From Chimaeribacter coloradensis (GTDB taxonomy: Bacteria > Pseudomonadota > Gammaproteobacteria > Enterobacterales > Enterobacteriaceae), in contig NZ_PJZH01000008.1 of the NCBI RefSeq assembly GCF_002858715.1, forward strand, positions 62,001 to 126,000: 64,000 nt of DNA. Reading direction: 5' to 3'. This document shows positions 1 through 9,561 of the stretch, one piece after another. Numbering within the stretch: position 1 is the stretch's first letter; every line of letters begins with the position of its first letter. Position numbers and translations under genes: made by a program. Below the pieces are notes generated by a model. That model searched no databases. It saw nothing but the letters and a program-made list of their open reading frames with translations, and was not told the origin of the DNA.

Positions 1-64
1 TGCTGGGAAGCAGGGGTATTGTTTTCTACTCTTAAATGTCATTCAAATTGCTTTGCGACAGTAG

Positions 65-1474
65 CTAAGTAACCGTATATCCTCCCAGCACCTCATAAAG
101 TTGTACATTCTGTAAAAGCAACTGAAGCTTGCTGGTGATTTTATCCTCTTCTGCATCAATAAGGTTATTTTCTGCTTCAAGTGCAGCCAGCTTGTTTTTT
201 TCACCGGCCCGGATGCTTTGCCTCGTCATTTCCAGATTTTTCTGCGCAGTGCTGAAAAGCTGGGCCGAAAGTGTGTATTGCGTTTGTTGCGCAATCCGGC
301 CTGCCAGCGCATCAGAAACATCCCGGAAAGCCTGTTGCAGGGTTTTTTCATAGTCAGCCGCCGCTGCTTGCTGGGTAAGTTCTGCCGCCTCAAGATTGGC
401 TTTATTACGGCCGTTATTGAAAATAGGCAGAGTGATGTCAGGAGAAAAACTCCAGGCGGCTGTACCCGCGCTGAACAGATTTTTCAGCGCTGCCGAGGAG
501 CTTCCCCCTTCAGCCGTTAAGGTAATTGAAGGATAAAATGCGGCCCTTGCGGCACCCATATCGGCATTGGCCTGTCTCATCCGGTATTCCGCAGCGATGA
601 CATCCGGCCGTTTCAGAAGAATATTCGCCGGCAGTCCGGGCTTAAGGTTGCCAAATTCCCAGTCATGATCAAAAGCCTCGTCACTCATCAGCGCTTCCGG
701 GATAGCGCCGCCAAGCATAAACTGGAGGGCATCGTACTCTTTCTGAACCGACAGTCTTAATGCGGCATCGTATTGGGCTGCACGTTGAAGATTATTTTCA
801 TACAGGGTTACCTCTTCAAGGCTGGTCTCACCGAGTTGATAACTTGCCTGGTACATGGCAAATATCGTTTTAAGGTTGGCAGTTTTCTTCTCTGAAAGCA
901 GCAGTCGGTTTCTGTCCGCCAGGAGGGTCAAATAGGCAGACACAGACTGGCCGATCGTCTCGAGTTTCAGCGCGCGGGCCTGTGCACCATTGGCGAGATA
1001 ATCATACAGTGCCGCGTCTTTTAAACTGCGGACGCGTCCCCAAAGGTCAAGTTCCCAGGAGGCCGACACCAGTTTGGCATCATACTGATGGTAGGTAATC
1101 GCCCCGGTATCCACCGTGTCCAGTAAACCGGCAGGCAGATGTGCCGACGTCTGCCCTAATGATGCATTCACCGACGGCAGTGAAGCCAGACGCTGCATAC
1201 CATAAAGTGCGTAAACTTTCCTGAGGTTCAGGGCTGAAGTACGTAGATCCTGATTCTTCTCAGAAGTTAAATAAACGATATGACGAATTTTATCGTCCTT
1301 AAAAAAGGCGTCCGCCGAACTTATTATTTTCCCTGATTCTGATTCACTGTCATTGGCATTCCATGTAGCGGGAACGGGAGCTTCAGGAGGCTGATAATCC
1401 GGATGGATTTGGCAACCAGATAAACCCACACATGTCAGAAGAATAATTGATGTGCTTTTGCATTCTGTTATCAT
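65..1474 (-). CDS. RND efflux outer-membrane lipoprotein (NodT/OprM family)
   Basis: This is the outer-membrane channel of a tripartite RND efflux pump; it exports substrates handed on by the divergently encoded adaptor and permease. The N terminus is a lipoprotein signal: a hydrophobic stretch ending in LSGC, whose Cys would be lipidated. The rest shows the two long alpha-helical repeats of the OEP family, including the LLKRPDV and AARAAFYPSI motifs typical of NodT-type proteins. I chose the ATG at 1474 (469 aa), which follows CAGGGCC, over a TTG six codons upstream that has no ribosome site. The length is normal for the family. The substrate cannot be read from the sequence. Confidence 0.9.
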   Translation of the reverse strand: MITECKSTSIILLTCVGLSGCQIHPDYQPPEAPVPATWNANDSESESGKIISSADAFFKDDKIRHIVYLTSEKNQDLRTSALNLRKVYALYGMQRLASLPSVNASLGQTSAHLPAGLLDTVDTGAITYHQYDAKLVSASWELDLWGRVRSLKDAALYDYLANGAQARALKLETIGQSVSAYLTLLADRNRLLLSEKKTANLKTIFAMYQASYQLGETSLEEVTLYENNLQRAAQYDAALRLSVQKEYDALQFMLGGAIPEALMSDEAFDHDWEFGNLKPGLPANILLKRPDVIAAEYRMRQANADMGAARAAFYPSITLTAEGGSSSAALKNLFSAGTAAWSFSPDITLPIFNNGRNKANLEAAELTQQAAAADYEKTLQQAFRDVSDALAGRIAQQTQYTLSAQLFSTAQKNLEMTRQSIRAGEKNKLAALEAENNLIDAEEDKITSKLQLLLQNVQLYEVLGGYTVT

Positions 1475-1716
1475 GGCCCTGATTTTTCTCAAAAGAATAG
1501 TGACATTAAGATGAGCGTATAAGTAAGGTTATATACAACGCGTTAAACAGTATGCCTTTTTGTTATCAATAAAACGCCAACGCATAATCAAGGAATGTAC
1601 AAGGCGCACTTATTCCTCCACCATTTTCCCGTATTGACAATATCTTGATTTTACCTTCAGCATTTCTTGTTCTGTTCACCTTAAACTGGAGGTATTACTA
1701 TTCTGGATAGACACCG

Positions 1717-2856
1717 ATGCCTGATATTATTCACACCCTGCCATATTTGGATGAAAAAAACAGCGCCAAATATCCCCACCCCTTTCAAACCTTATCTTTT
1801 TTAATTGCTGCTGCTTTTATCACACTGCTTACCGGCTGTAATGATCCGGCGCCGCCGCCGTCGCCGGCTGTATTGCCGCGCGTCAAAGCGGTTACCACAC
1901 CCGCGGCGACACCCTCCCGGCAGATAAATTGGGCCGGGAAATTGGTACCGGAAAGTGAGGTTTCCCTTGCTTTCCGTCTCCCTGGGCGCCTTTCCGCGCG
2001 TTATGCAGACGTCGGCTCCCATGTAAAAGCGGGTACCGTGCTGGCGGTGCTTGACGCATCCCTGAGCCGGGAACAATCGCAAGCGGCCAAAGCAGCGCTT
2101 AACCAGGCTTCTGCCCAGGAGCACAAAGCCCGGCTGGCGGTTGACCGGGTAAAACAGTTGATTGTCATCGGCACCGCATCACAGGCCCGTCTCGAAGAGG
2201 CGCAGGCAGCTCTTGCTTCTGCGCAAGCACAGAAAGCACAGGCAAGTGCCCAGGCAGCAGAGACGCTGAATGCCTCCGACCTGAACAGGATAAAAGCCCC
2301 TTTTGACGGCGTCATTACGGCAGTCATGGCGTCTCCGGGCCAGATGCTTTCCCAGGGGCAACAGGTAATGCAACTGGTGAGTGATGAAAATAAACAGGTT
2401 ATGTTGAATTTGCCCCTGTCATACAGTGCGGGTTTGCACCCCGGCAACAAAATCAAAGTACGCTTCTCCTCAGGCAAGACCTCTGACGCCACTGTGCTTA
2501 CCATCAGCCCGCAGAGTGATACCACGACACAACTTATTGCGGTCAAAGCCGCGTTTGAAAATCAGCGTATCGATCTGCCCTTTAATACTGACCTGACAGG
2601 GTCGGTTATCGATGGCCAGGATGATGTCATTACGATCCCTGCCTCAGCCCTGACCCGCAAAGTGGATAAACCGGCTGTCTTTGTTATTTCACCCGGGACT
2701 GGAAAACTGGCGCTCAAAACGGTCGCTATAAAATATTTCTGCCGGAACGAAGTGGCCATCTCTGCCGGCCTTAATCAGGGGGAAAAAGTGGTGGTTGCCG
2801 GGGTCAGCAGGCTTGAAGCCGGCATGAAAGTGGTTGAGCAGGATGGTACGTGGTAA
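1717..2856 (+). CDS. RND efflux periplasmic adaptor (membrane fusion protein)
   Basis: This adaptor bridges the inner-membrane RND permease to the outer-membrane factor. After a hydrophobic segment (about residues 27-41) comes the lipobox LLTGC, so the mature protein is probably a periplasmic lipoprotein. A biotinyl-lipoyl-like half motif (GSHVKAGTVLAVLD) is followed by an Ala/Gln-rich coiled-coil hairpin (about residues 110-180), the second lipoyl half (IKAPFDGVITAVMASPGQ) and a beta-barrel domain. The 25 residues before the hydrophobic core make an unusually long leader, and the ATG at 1717 has only a weak ribosome site, so the start is uncertain. The stop overlaps the permease start as TAATG, which implies one operon. 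Confidence 0.9.
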   Translation: MPDIIHTLPYLDEKNSAKYPHPFQTLSFLIAAAFITLLTGCNDPAPPPSPAVLPRVKAVTTPAATPSRQINWAGKLVPESEVSLAFRLPGRLSARYADVGSHVKAGTVLAVLDASLSREQSQAAKAALNQASAQEHKARLAVDRVKQLIVIGTASQARLEEAQAALASAQAQKAQASAQAAETLNASDLNRIKAPFDGVITAVMASPGQMLSQGQQVMQLVSDENKQVMLNLPLSYSAGLHPGNKIKVRFSSGKTSDATVLTISPQSDTTTQLIAVKAAFENQRIDLPFNTDLTGSVIDGQDDVITIPASALTRKVDKPAVFVISPGTGKLALKTVAIKYFCRNEVAISAGLNQGEKVVVAGVSRLEAGMKVVEQDGTW

Positions 2857-5800
2857 TGCAAAAAAATAAGTTTAACCTCTCCACCTGGGCTATCGAACAT
2901 CAGCAGATCGTCAGTTTTGTATTACTGATGATCATGTCTATTGGTTATCTCTGCTACGTCTCACTACCGCGGGATGAGGATCCTGCATTTACGATAAAAA
3001 CGGCGGTGATCAGTGCGCAATGGAATGGCGCAACACCGCCCGATATGGTTAACCATGTAACAGACCAGATTGAAAAAACCGCGCAGGCGCTGCCTTTCAT
3101 CGACAGTATTGAAAGCCAGACCCGGCGGGGCTTTACCGAAGTTACAGTCAATCTAAAAGATGAGACGCCCCCTGACCAGGTGAAACCTGCCTGGGCGTTG
3201 CTGCGCAAAAAGATGCATGATTTAGCGCCGCAACTGCCTGAAGGTGTGGGCGAGCCTGCCGTCAATGATGAATATGATGCCACTTATGGCACTATTTATG
3301 GCATTACGGCCGAAGGCTATAGCGATCGCCAGTTGCGTGACAGTGTTGAAGCCATTCAAAAAGCCCTTTTGACTGTGCCCGATATTGGCCGGACCCAGCT
3401 CCTGGGCGTTCAGGATGAGCAGATTACGCTCAGTTTTTCGCCCAGACATCTGGCATTGATGGGCCTCTCCCCGGAAACCCTGGTCAGCGCACTCCGCAGC
3501 CAGAATGCGGTGACGCCATCAGGTGAATTACGCACTGATAAAGACATCATTGACATCAGCGTCACAGGCGCACTTTCGACAGTAGACCGGCTGAAGGATG
3601 AAGTCATTACCCTCAATGGAAAAGCGATTCCGTTGACCTCATTAGTCAGTATCGTTACCGAGGCTCCCCATTCGCCCAAACCGGTCTTTCATGTAAATGG
3701 CACGCGCGCGGCAGGTATCGCCATTGCCATGGCACCTGGCGGCAATATGCTGGAATTCGGCAATGCGCTGGACGACAAAATGGCTGCGCTTCAGGCGACG
3801 ATGCCTGTGGGTATGAAGGTGACGAAAGTGGCCGACCAGTCTGCCGTGGTGGAAAAGGCCGTCTCGGGTTTCACTCACGTTCTGACAGAGGCTATCGTGA
3901 TCGTCCTGGCAGTTTCCTTTGTCTCACTTGGCCTGCGCGCCGGTCTGGTGGTTGCCGTGGCGATCCCCGTGGTGCTGGCCATGACGTTTGCCGGCATGGC
4001 GCTGGCGGGCATTGGTTTGCAACGCATCTCGCTTGGGGCATTAATTATCGCGCTTGGGCTGCTGGTAGATGATGCCATGATCACCATCGAATCGATGGTG
4101 TCGAGCCTTGAACGGGGGGAGACACTTAAAAAAGCCGCGTCCAGCGCCTTCACCACGACAGCGTTTCCCATGTTAACCGGCACGCTGGTGATGATTGCCG
4201 GCTTCATACCCGTAGGGTTTGCCAGGTCTGCTGCCGGTGAATACTGTTATTCGTTGTTTATGGTGGTATTAATCTCCCTTCTTAGCTCCTGGGTGGTCGC
4301 AGTGCTGTTTTCACCGCTGAGCGGCGTCTGGCTGTTACCTAAAAAACGTTCCCATCCGCAGCATACGCAGGGGCGGCTCGCCACAGCTTACGCAGCCCTC
4401 CTCCGGTTTTCACTTACCCATAAACTGTCAGTGGTACTCTGTTCCTGTATGCTGCTGCTTGCTTCCATCTGGGCAAGCCAATGGCTGAAAACGGAATTTT
4501 TCCCCGCGTCTGACCGGCCTGAGTTGCTGGTCAGCCTGGCCCTGCCGGAGGGCACGACACAACAGGAAACCCAGCGCGTAACAGAAAAGCTCGAAACGTT
4601 TCTGGCTAAAGAGCAGGGCCTGGCGCGTTATACAAGTTACATCGGCACGGGAGCCATCCGGTTTTACCTGCCTATGGATGTCCAGTCAGAGGCTGAAAAC
4701 AAGGCGCAGGTCATTGTGGTGGCAAAAAGCCTTGAAGCACGCTTTGCGCTACAGGAAAGATTGACCACGCTCCTCAATGAGCGTTTCCACAACTGCGTTA
4801 CCCGTGTCTCACCACTGGAGATGGGCCCGCCGGTCGGTTGGCCGATAAAGTACCGGGTTGAGGGGCAGGACAGTAAAAAAGTGGGTATATACGCCCAGCA
4901 ACTGGCCCAGGTATTGGCAGGCAATAACCATATCCGCGACATTAATATGACGTCCGGTGAGCCTCAGCGTGCGATTGTGGTGGATGTCGATCAGACCAAA
5001 GCCCGTGCCGCAGGACTGACCACCGAAAATATTTCCCAGGCCTTAAACCTCTATTACAGCGGCAATGAGATCACGAAAATCCGCAACCATGATCGTCTGA
5101 CTGCACTTGTGCTCCGCGCCGGGCAGGAAGAGCAGCAAGACACCATGAATCTGGCCGGTATGCTGTTAAGAAACAGCACAGGCGCCAATATTCCTCTGGC
5201 ACAGGTCGCCAGTGTGACATGGGGACTGGAATCACCGGTCATTGAGAGGCGTAACCGCGCCGCATTGATCACGGTTCAGGCGGACGTCACGCCGGGGGAG
5301 AATGCCGATGAGGTCAATGGGGAACTGGCGGAGGCGATGGGTGTGTTAAGCCGTACATTGCCGCCGGGTTACATGATCGCTGAGAGTGGTGCATCAGAGG
5401 GCTCAGACAAAGGTAATAGCTCGTTGTTTGACGTATTACCGGTAACACTGGCATGTATGCTGGGCGTGATGATGTTGCAGTTACAAAGTTACTCACGGGT
5501 CGTGCTGGCAGCCATGATGGCCCCCTTTGGTTTTGTTGGGGTGGTGATTGCGCTGGTTCCGACCGGCACGCCATTGGGCTTTGTTGCCATATTGGGCGTG
5601 ATTGCCCTCAGCGGCATGATTATCAGGAATGCGATCATCATGATCAGCGAAGTGGATAACAACATCAGGCGGGGTATGGGCGTGGAAGAGTCGGTCACCC
5701 ATGCGGCGCTCCACCGCTCAAGGCCGATTATGCTTACCGCCTGCGCCGCCATATTTGGCATGGTACCGATCGCCCGGCAAGTATTCTGGGGGCCAATGGC

Positions 5801-5918
5801 GTACGCCATCATCGGCGGACTGGTGGCTGCCACGGCCTTTACCCTGACGCTGCTTCCGGTTTTGATGATGTTCCTGCTGAACAGTGAAGAGAAACGAGCG
5901 CGTAAACGATCCTGCTAA
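2856..5918 (+). CDS. RND efflux permease (AcrB/MMPL superfamily inner-membrane pump)
   Basis: This is the proton-driven inner-membrane pump of the efflux system, 1020 aa, a standard RND length. It has the N-terminal transmembrane helix, two large periplasmic loops and two groups of transmembrane helices. The proton-relay motif in TM4 reads GLLVDDAMITIE, with paired Asp near residue 404. The start with ATG at 2856 overlaps the adaptor stop (TAATG); a GTG two codons earlier is also possible. The N-terminal motif LPRDEDPAFTIKTAVI places it closer to the smaller-substrate or HME-like RND transporters than to AcrB proper, but the substrate is unknown. A strong hairpin terminator follows. Confidence 0.93.
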   Translation: MQKNKFNLSTWAIEHQQIVSFVLLMIMSIGYLCYVSLPRDEDPAFTIKTAVISAQWNGATPPDMVNHVTDQIEKTAQALPFIDSIESQTRRGFTEVTVNLKDETPPDQVKPAWALLRKKMHDLAPQLPEGVGEPAVNDEYDATYGTIYGITAEGYSDRQLRDSVEAIQKALLTVPDIGRTQLLGVQDEQITLSFSPRHLALMGLSPETLVSALRSQNAVTPSGELRTDKDIIDISVTGALSTVDRLKDEVITLNGKAIPLTSLVSIVTEAPHSPKPVFHVNGTRAAGIAIAMAPGGNMLEFGNALDDKMAALQATMPVGMKVTKVADQSAVVEKAVSGFTHVLTEAIVIVLAVSFVSLGLRAGLVVAVAIPVVLAMTFAGMALAGIGLQRISLGALIIALGLLVDDAMITIESMVSSLERGETLKKAASSAFTTTAFPMLTGTLVMIAGFIPVGFARSAAGEYCYSLFMVVLISLLSSWVVAVLFSPLSGVWLLPKKRSHPQHTQGRLATAYAALLRFSLTHKLSVVLCSCMLLLASIWASQWLKTEFFPASDRPELLVSLALPEGTTQQETQRVTEKLETFLAKEQGLARYTSYIGTGAIRFYLPMDVQSEAENKAQVIVVAKSLEARFALQERLTTLLNERFHNCVTRVSPLEMGPPVGWPIKYRVEGQDSKKVGIYAQQLAQVLAGNNHIRDINMTSGEPQRAIVVDVDQTKARAAGLTTENISQALNLYYSGNEITKIRNHDRLTALVLRAGQEEQQDTMNLAGMLLRNSTGANIPLAQVASVTWGLESPVIERRNRAALITVQADVTPGENADEVNGELAEAMGVLSRTLPPGYMIAESGASEGSDKGNSSLFDVLPVTLACMLGVMMLQLQSYSRVVLAAMMAPFGFVGVVIALVPTGTPLGFVAILGVIALSGMIIRNAIIMISEVDNNIRRGMGVEESVTHAALHRSRPIMLTACAAIFGMVPIARQVFWGPMAYAIIGGLVAATAFTLTLLPVLMMFLLNSEEKRARKRSC

Positions 5919-5933
5919 TACCATAGACTGCAT

Positions 5934-5963
5934 AAAAAGGTGCGCCCGGCGCACCTTTTTTTT
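5934..5963. terminator. Rho-independent terminator, likely bidirectional
   Basis: A 7-bp GC-rich stem (GGTGCGC / GCGCACC, 3-nt loop) is flanked by an A-run on the left and a run of eight T on the right. It lies between the converging ends of the RND permease and the CitMHS gene and can serve both. Confidence 0.9.
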
Positions 5964-5968
5964 GCCCT

Positions 5969-7258
5969 TTACCCCCCCAACGCCTGCGCCAGCGGCACGG
6001 CCCCAAACACTATCGCCCCCGCCAGCATAGCGAACACTGTGCCCACCGCCCACTTCAGGCTGGCGCGCTGGTTCAGCCCGTAATCCAGATCGAGGATACC
6101 CACCAGCAAATAGGTAGAGGCGACCAGCGGGCTGAGCAGATGCACCGGCTGGCCAATCAGCGAGGCGATCGCCATCTGCATCGGGGTGATGCCATAGCTG
6201 GCGGCGGTTTGCGCCAGGATCGGCAGCACGCCAAAGTAGAAGGCGTCATTGGTCATAAAGAAGGTGAAAGGCATACTGATCAGCGCAGTGATGACCCCCA
6301 GCCACGGCCCGGCGGAGGCGGGCAACGAGTTCACCAGGCTGTTTGACATGGCATCCACCATGCCGGTGCCCGACAGAATACCGGTGAATATCCCCGCAGC
6401 AAAAATCAGGGAGACAATCGCCAGCACGTTGTCTGCGTGCCGGGCGATGATCTCTTTCTGCTGCTTCAGGTGCGGGAAGTTGACCAGCATCGCCAGCGCG
6501 AAAGCGATCATAAAAAGCGTCGCCATCGGCAGGGTGCCGAGGATCAGCATCGCCAGCAGCGCCAGCGTGAGCACCGCGTTGAACAGGTAGCGGGCATCCC
6601 CCACGGCACAGCGTTGCGCCATCTCGTCACTCAGGTCCAGGCTGACAATGCCCAGGCGGCGGCGCTCACGCAGGCCAAACAGCGCAGAGACCAGCACCAC
6701 CCAGGCCAGGCCGCACAACATCACCGGCATCAGGTACATAAAAAGCTCGCCGACATCCACTTTCATGGCGCTGGCGGCCCGGGCGGTCGGCCCGCCCCAG
6801 GGGAGCATATTCATCACGCCAATCGACAACAGCAGCACGGTCGCCATGTACTGAAGCCGGATCCCAAGACGCCGGTAGAGCGGCAGCAGCGCGGCCGTGC
6901 AGATCAGGTAGGTGGTGGCCCCGTCGCCATCCAGCGCCACGCAGATGCCCAGGATCGCCGTCCCCACCAGCACTTTCAGGGGGTCGCCTTTTACAATCCG
7001 CACAATCAGCCGGATAAAGGGATCGAACAGGCCGGCATCGGTCATCACACAAAAATAGAGGATGGCGAAGGTCAGCATCACGCCGGTCGGGGCCAGCAGC
7101 TTCACGCCGTCCATCATCATCTTGCCCAGCTCCGCGTGGAACCCGGCAATCAGGGCAAACACCAGCGGCACCAGGATCAGCGCCAGCAACGCGGAGAGCC
7201 TGCGCGTCATGATGAGGAACATAAACACGCCGATCATGAGATAGCTGAGAATTGTCAC
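5969..7258 (-). CDS. CitMHS-family divalent-metal-citrate:H+ symporter
   Basis: This is a polytopic inner-membrane carrier of the CitMHS family, which imports citrate complexed with Mg2+ or other divalent ions. The 429-aa protein is hydrophobic throughout, with about 12 predicted membrane segments. Family-like stretches include MLPWGGPTARAASAMK and the C-terminal NDAFYFGVLPILAQTA and SLIGQPVHLLSPLVAS loops. The start is a GTG preceded by AAGAAGG. It lies just upstream of the SMP-30 gene's end on the same strand but is separated from it by 200 bp, so co-transcription is uncertain. Related citrate or tricarballylate-like substrates cannot be excluded. Confidence 0.9.
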   Translation of the reverse strand: MTILSYLMIGVFMFLIMTRRLSALLALILVPLVFALIAGFHAELGKMMMDGVKLLAPTGVMLTFAILYFCVMTDAGLFDPFIRLIVRIVKGDPLKVLVGTAILGICVALDGDGATTYLICTAALLPLYRRLGIRLQYMATVLLLSIGVMNMLPWGGPTARAASAMKVDVGELFMYLMPVMLCGLAWVVLVSALFGLRERRRLGIVSLDLSDEMAQRCAVGDARYLFNAVLTLALLAMLILGTLPMATLFMIAFALAMLVNFPHLKQQKEIIARHADNVLAIVSLIFAAGIFTGILSGTGMVDAMSNSLVNSLPASAGPWLGVITALISMPFTFFMTNDAFYFGVLPILAQTAASYGITPMQMAIASLIGQPVHLLSPLVASTYLLVGILDLDYGLNQRASLKWAVGTVFAMLAGAIVFGAVPLAQALGG

Positions 7259-7459
7259 AGGGGCACCTTCTTGTCGGGTTAGCAGAGTGTTCTTCTGGAT
7301 AGAACATCGTTTTCTTTTTGATTACTGTTGCGGCAGGAGAAGGGTGGCGTCAAGGGCGGATGTAAAAGGAATGTAAAAATATTGAGCCAGATCGTCTTTT
7401 AACCGTATTTCACCAGGCCCGGCGCGTGCTGCCGGGCGGAAGGCGATGGGGCCGGCCGG

Positions 7460-8386
7460 TCAGCTATGGGAGTAGAGCCGCTTTCCGGGGGCCAGCGCCT
7501 GGAACGTCTGGATTGAACCGGTAGAAGAATCAGTGACATAGGCCGTCTGGTTGTCGGTGCCGCCGAATGCGATGTTAGTCAGCGTCGTGCCCGGCGTGCA
7601 GCTGTCGAACCGGAAAAGCGGCACGCCGCGGCGGCTGAATACCCAGACGCAGCCATGCCCCGCATCGCAGACATAGAGATTGCCCTCCTGATCCAGCGCC
7701 ATGCCGTCCGCCCCGCTGACCCCGCCTGCCATCGCCGTGAAAATCCCCACTTTTGATGACGGGCCGTCAAAAGAGACCGGCAAACGCCAGACGGCGTTGC
7801 CGCGCGTCATCGCCACCAGCAGCGCCTTGCCGTCGTGATCCAATACCAGCCCGTTGGGGCTGGGGCCGTTGGAGAGCAGGCACTCAAGGTGAGGGGCGGC
7901 GGGGTGGTAGCGGTAGACCCGCCCGGTGGGGTCCTGCATGCCGGTCTGGCCCTGATCGGTAAAATAGAGGTAGCCCTCCGGGTCAAAAAACAGGTCGTTG
8001 ACCCCTTTGAAACTCTCGCTGCGCACATGGGTTAACACCGGCGTTAACGCCCCGGACGCCGGGTCAAATGAGAGGATGCCCTGCTTGTAATCGGCAATGA
8101 AGATCCGGCCGTCACGGTGGATGGCCAGCCCATTTGGCCAGCCATCATACTCATGGGCCAGCGCCCACCGGCCTGCGGTATCGATACTGAAAATCCGGCC
8201 ATAGGGGATGTCGGTGACATAGAGTTTCCCCTGGCGGTCAAACACCGGCCCCTCAATAAACGAGGCCAGCGGCTGGCCGGGCTTATTGGCCCGGACCCAC
8301 TCTGACTCACCGTGGCGGAAAAACGCCTCCGGCAAGGTGGTGAAAAGTTCACATGTTCTGCCGGCGGGAGGGGGAAATAGGCTCAT
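7460..8386 (-). CDS. SMP-30/gluconolactonase/LRE-like lactonase
   Basis: This is a predicted six-bladed beta-propeller lactonase of the SMP-30/gluconolaconase family (308 aa) that would hydrolyse a sugar or other lactone with one divalent metal ion. Family motifs include EGPVFDRQGKLYVTDI near the N terminus (metal-binding Glu), the central NGLAIHRDGRIFIADYKQG and SPNGLVLDHDG (Asn ligand), and GADGMALDQEGNLYV (Asp ligand and general base). No signal peptide is seen, so it should be cytoplasmic. The ATG at 8386 follows AAGGAG. Because PQQ dehydrogenases in the window would yield lactones in the periplasm, a link is tempting but not shown by location. The substrate is unknown. Confidence 0.88.
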   Translation of the reverse strand: MSLFPPPAGRTCELFTTLPEAFFRHGESEWVRANKPGQPLASFIEGPVFDRQGKLYVTDIPYGRIFSIDTAGRWALAHEYDGWPNGLAIHRDGRIFIADYKQGILSFDPASGALTPVLTHVRSESFKGVNDLFFDPEGYLYFTDQGQTGMQDPTGRVYRYHPAAPHLECLLSNGPSPNGLVLDHDGKALLVAMTRGNAVWRLPVSFDGPSSKVGIFTAMAGGVSGADGMALDQEGNLYVCDAGHGCVWVFSRRGVPLFRFDSCTPGTTLTNIAFGGTDNQTAYVTDSSTGSIQTFQALAPGKRLYSHS

Positions 8387-8619
8387 AGCGTGGTGCTCCT
8401 TGTCCTGAATGAATGTGGCTTACACGGTTCCTGGTCACCGCATCGCTGTACCGGCTTAACCGCGCGGTGAGTGTGACTCACCTCGCAGGAACGGCGGCTT
8501 TTGATAAACGTTGATTGACACCCAACAAAAATACAACAAATGTATAACAGAACAACGTTTCGTCAGAGAGAACATTCAGATGTGTGATCGGTGTATCTCT
8601 GCCATGCCGGGGAGGAAAA

Positions 8620-9561
8620 ATGAGCAACCAGAAAACGAGTGATATTCTCATCAGTGAAGTGGGGCCGCGCGACAGGCTACAGAGCGTCAGCACGACGATG
8701 CCCACCGCACATAAAAAACAGTGGATCAGGGATTTAGCCGCAGCAGGGCTGCGCGAAATTGAGGTTGGCTCCTTTGTCTCCCATAAGCTGCTGCCGCAAA
8801 TGGCTGACACCGGGGAGATTGTGGCGTTCGCCCGCACGCTGCCGGGCGTTTTCGTCACTGCACTGGCCCCTAACCTGCACGGGGCGCAGGACGCCTTTCA
8901 GGCCGGGGTACAGAAAATCACCATTCCGGTTTCCGTCAGCGAACCGCATTCACTCGCCAATGTGAATAAAACCCACGCGCAGATGTTTGAGCAGGTCAGG
9001 CAGATTATCGCCTGCCGCAATGCGCACTACCCGGCCGTGCTGGTCGAGGCGGGGCTGTCCACGGTCTTCGGCTGTACGATCCAGGGGGTGGTGGAGGAGG
9101 ATGACGTCCTGCGCATGGCCCATACCATGGCAGAGCTGGGCGTAGATGAAGTTGGCCTGGCGGATACCGTGGGCTACGCAACCCCGTTGCAGGTGCACCG
9201 CCTCTTTACCCGCCTGAAGCATGACCTCGGCGAGCTGGCCGGCAGCGCCCATTTCCATAACACCCGCGGGCAGGGGCTGGCGAATGTGCTGACCGCCCTG
9301 GATGCGGGCGTCACCACCTTTGATGCCTCCCTGGGCGGCATCGGCGGCTGCCCCTATGCGCCCGGCGCATCCGGCAATATTGTGACAGAGGATCTGGTCT
9401 ACCTGCTGGAATCGATGGGGCTGCGCACCGGGGTCTCGATCGAAAAACTGCTGGTGGCCCGTGAAACCCTGAAACAGGGGCTGCCCAATGAGCCGCTGTA
9501 TGGCTTTATCCCGGATGCCGGTGTCGGCAAAAACTTCCATTACGCAGGAGAGAAAGCATGA
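8620..9561 (+). CDS. Hydroxymethylglutaryl-CoA lyase-like enzyme (DRE-TIM metallolyase)
   Basis: This predicted HMGL-type lyase cleaves a 3-hydroxy-3-methylacyl-CoA (such as HMG-CoA or a citramalyl-CoA-like ester) into acetyl-CoA plus a keto acid. The substrate-binding Arg-Asp of the VGPRD motif is present, as are the metal His pair in HFHNTRGQG (near residue 210) and the catalytic Cys loop GIGGCPYAPGASGN (near residue 243). One oddity is that the usual GPRDGLQ reads GPRDRLQ. The ATG at 8620 is preceded by GGAGG, so a longer GTG-started frame is not needed; length 313 aa is typical. The gene overlaps the following CoA-transferase gene by ATGA, so the pair is translationally coupled. Confidence 0.9.
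   Translation: MSNQKTSDILISEVGPRDRLQSVSTTMPTAHKKQWIRDLAAAGLREIEVGSFVSHKLLPQMADTGEIVAFARTLPGVFVTALAPNLHGAQDAFQAGVQKITIPVSVSEPHSLANVNKTHAQMFEQVRQIIACRNAHYPAVLVEAGLSTVFGCTIQGVVEEDDVLRMAHTMAELGVDEVGLADTVGYATPLQVHRLFTRLKHDLGELAGSAHFHNTRGQGLANVLTALDAGVTTFDASLGGIGGCPYAPGASGNIVTEDLVYLLESMGLRTGVSIEKLLVARETLKQGLPNEPLYGFIPDAGVGKNFHYAGEKA

Noticed and set aside
6437-7282. 281-codon open frame on the + strand
   Set aside because: Antisense to CitMHS; His/Gln/Arg-rich low-complexity translation typical of antisense membrane proteins.
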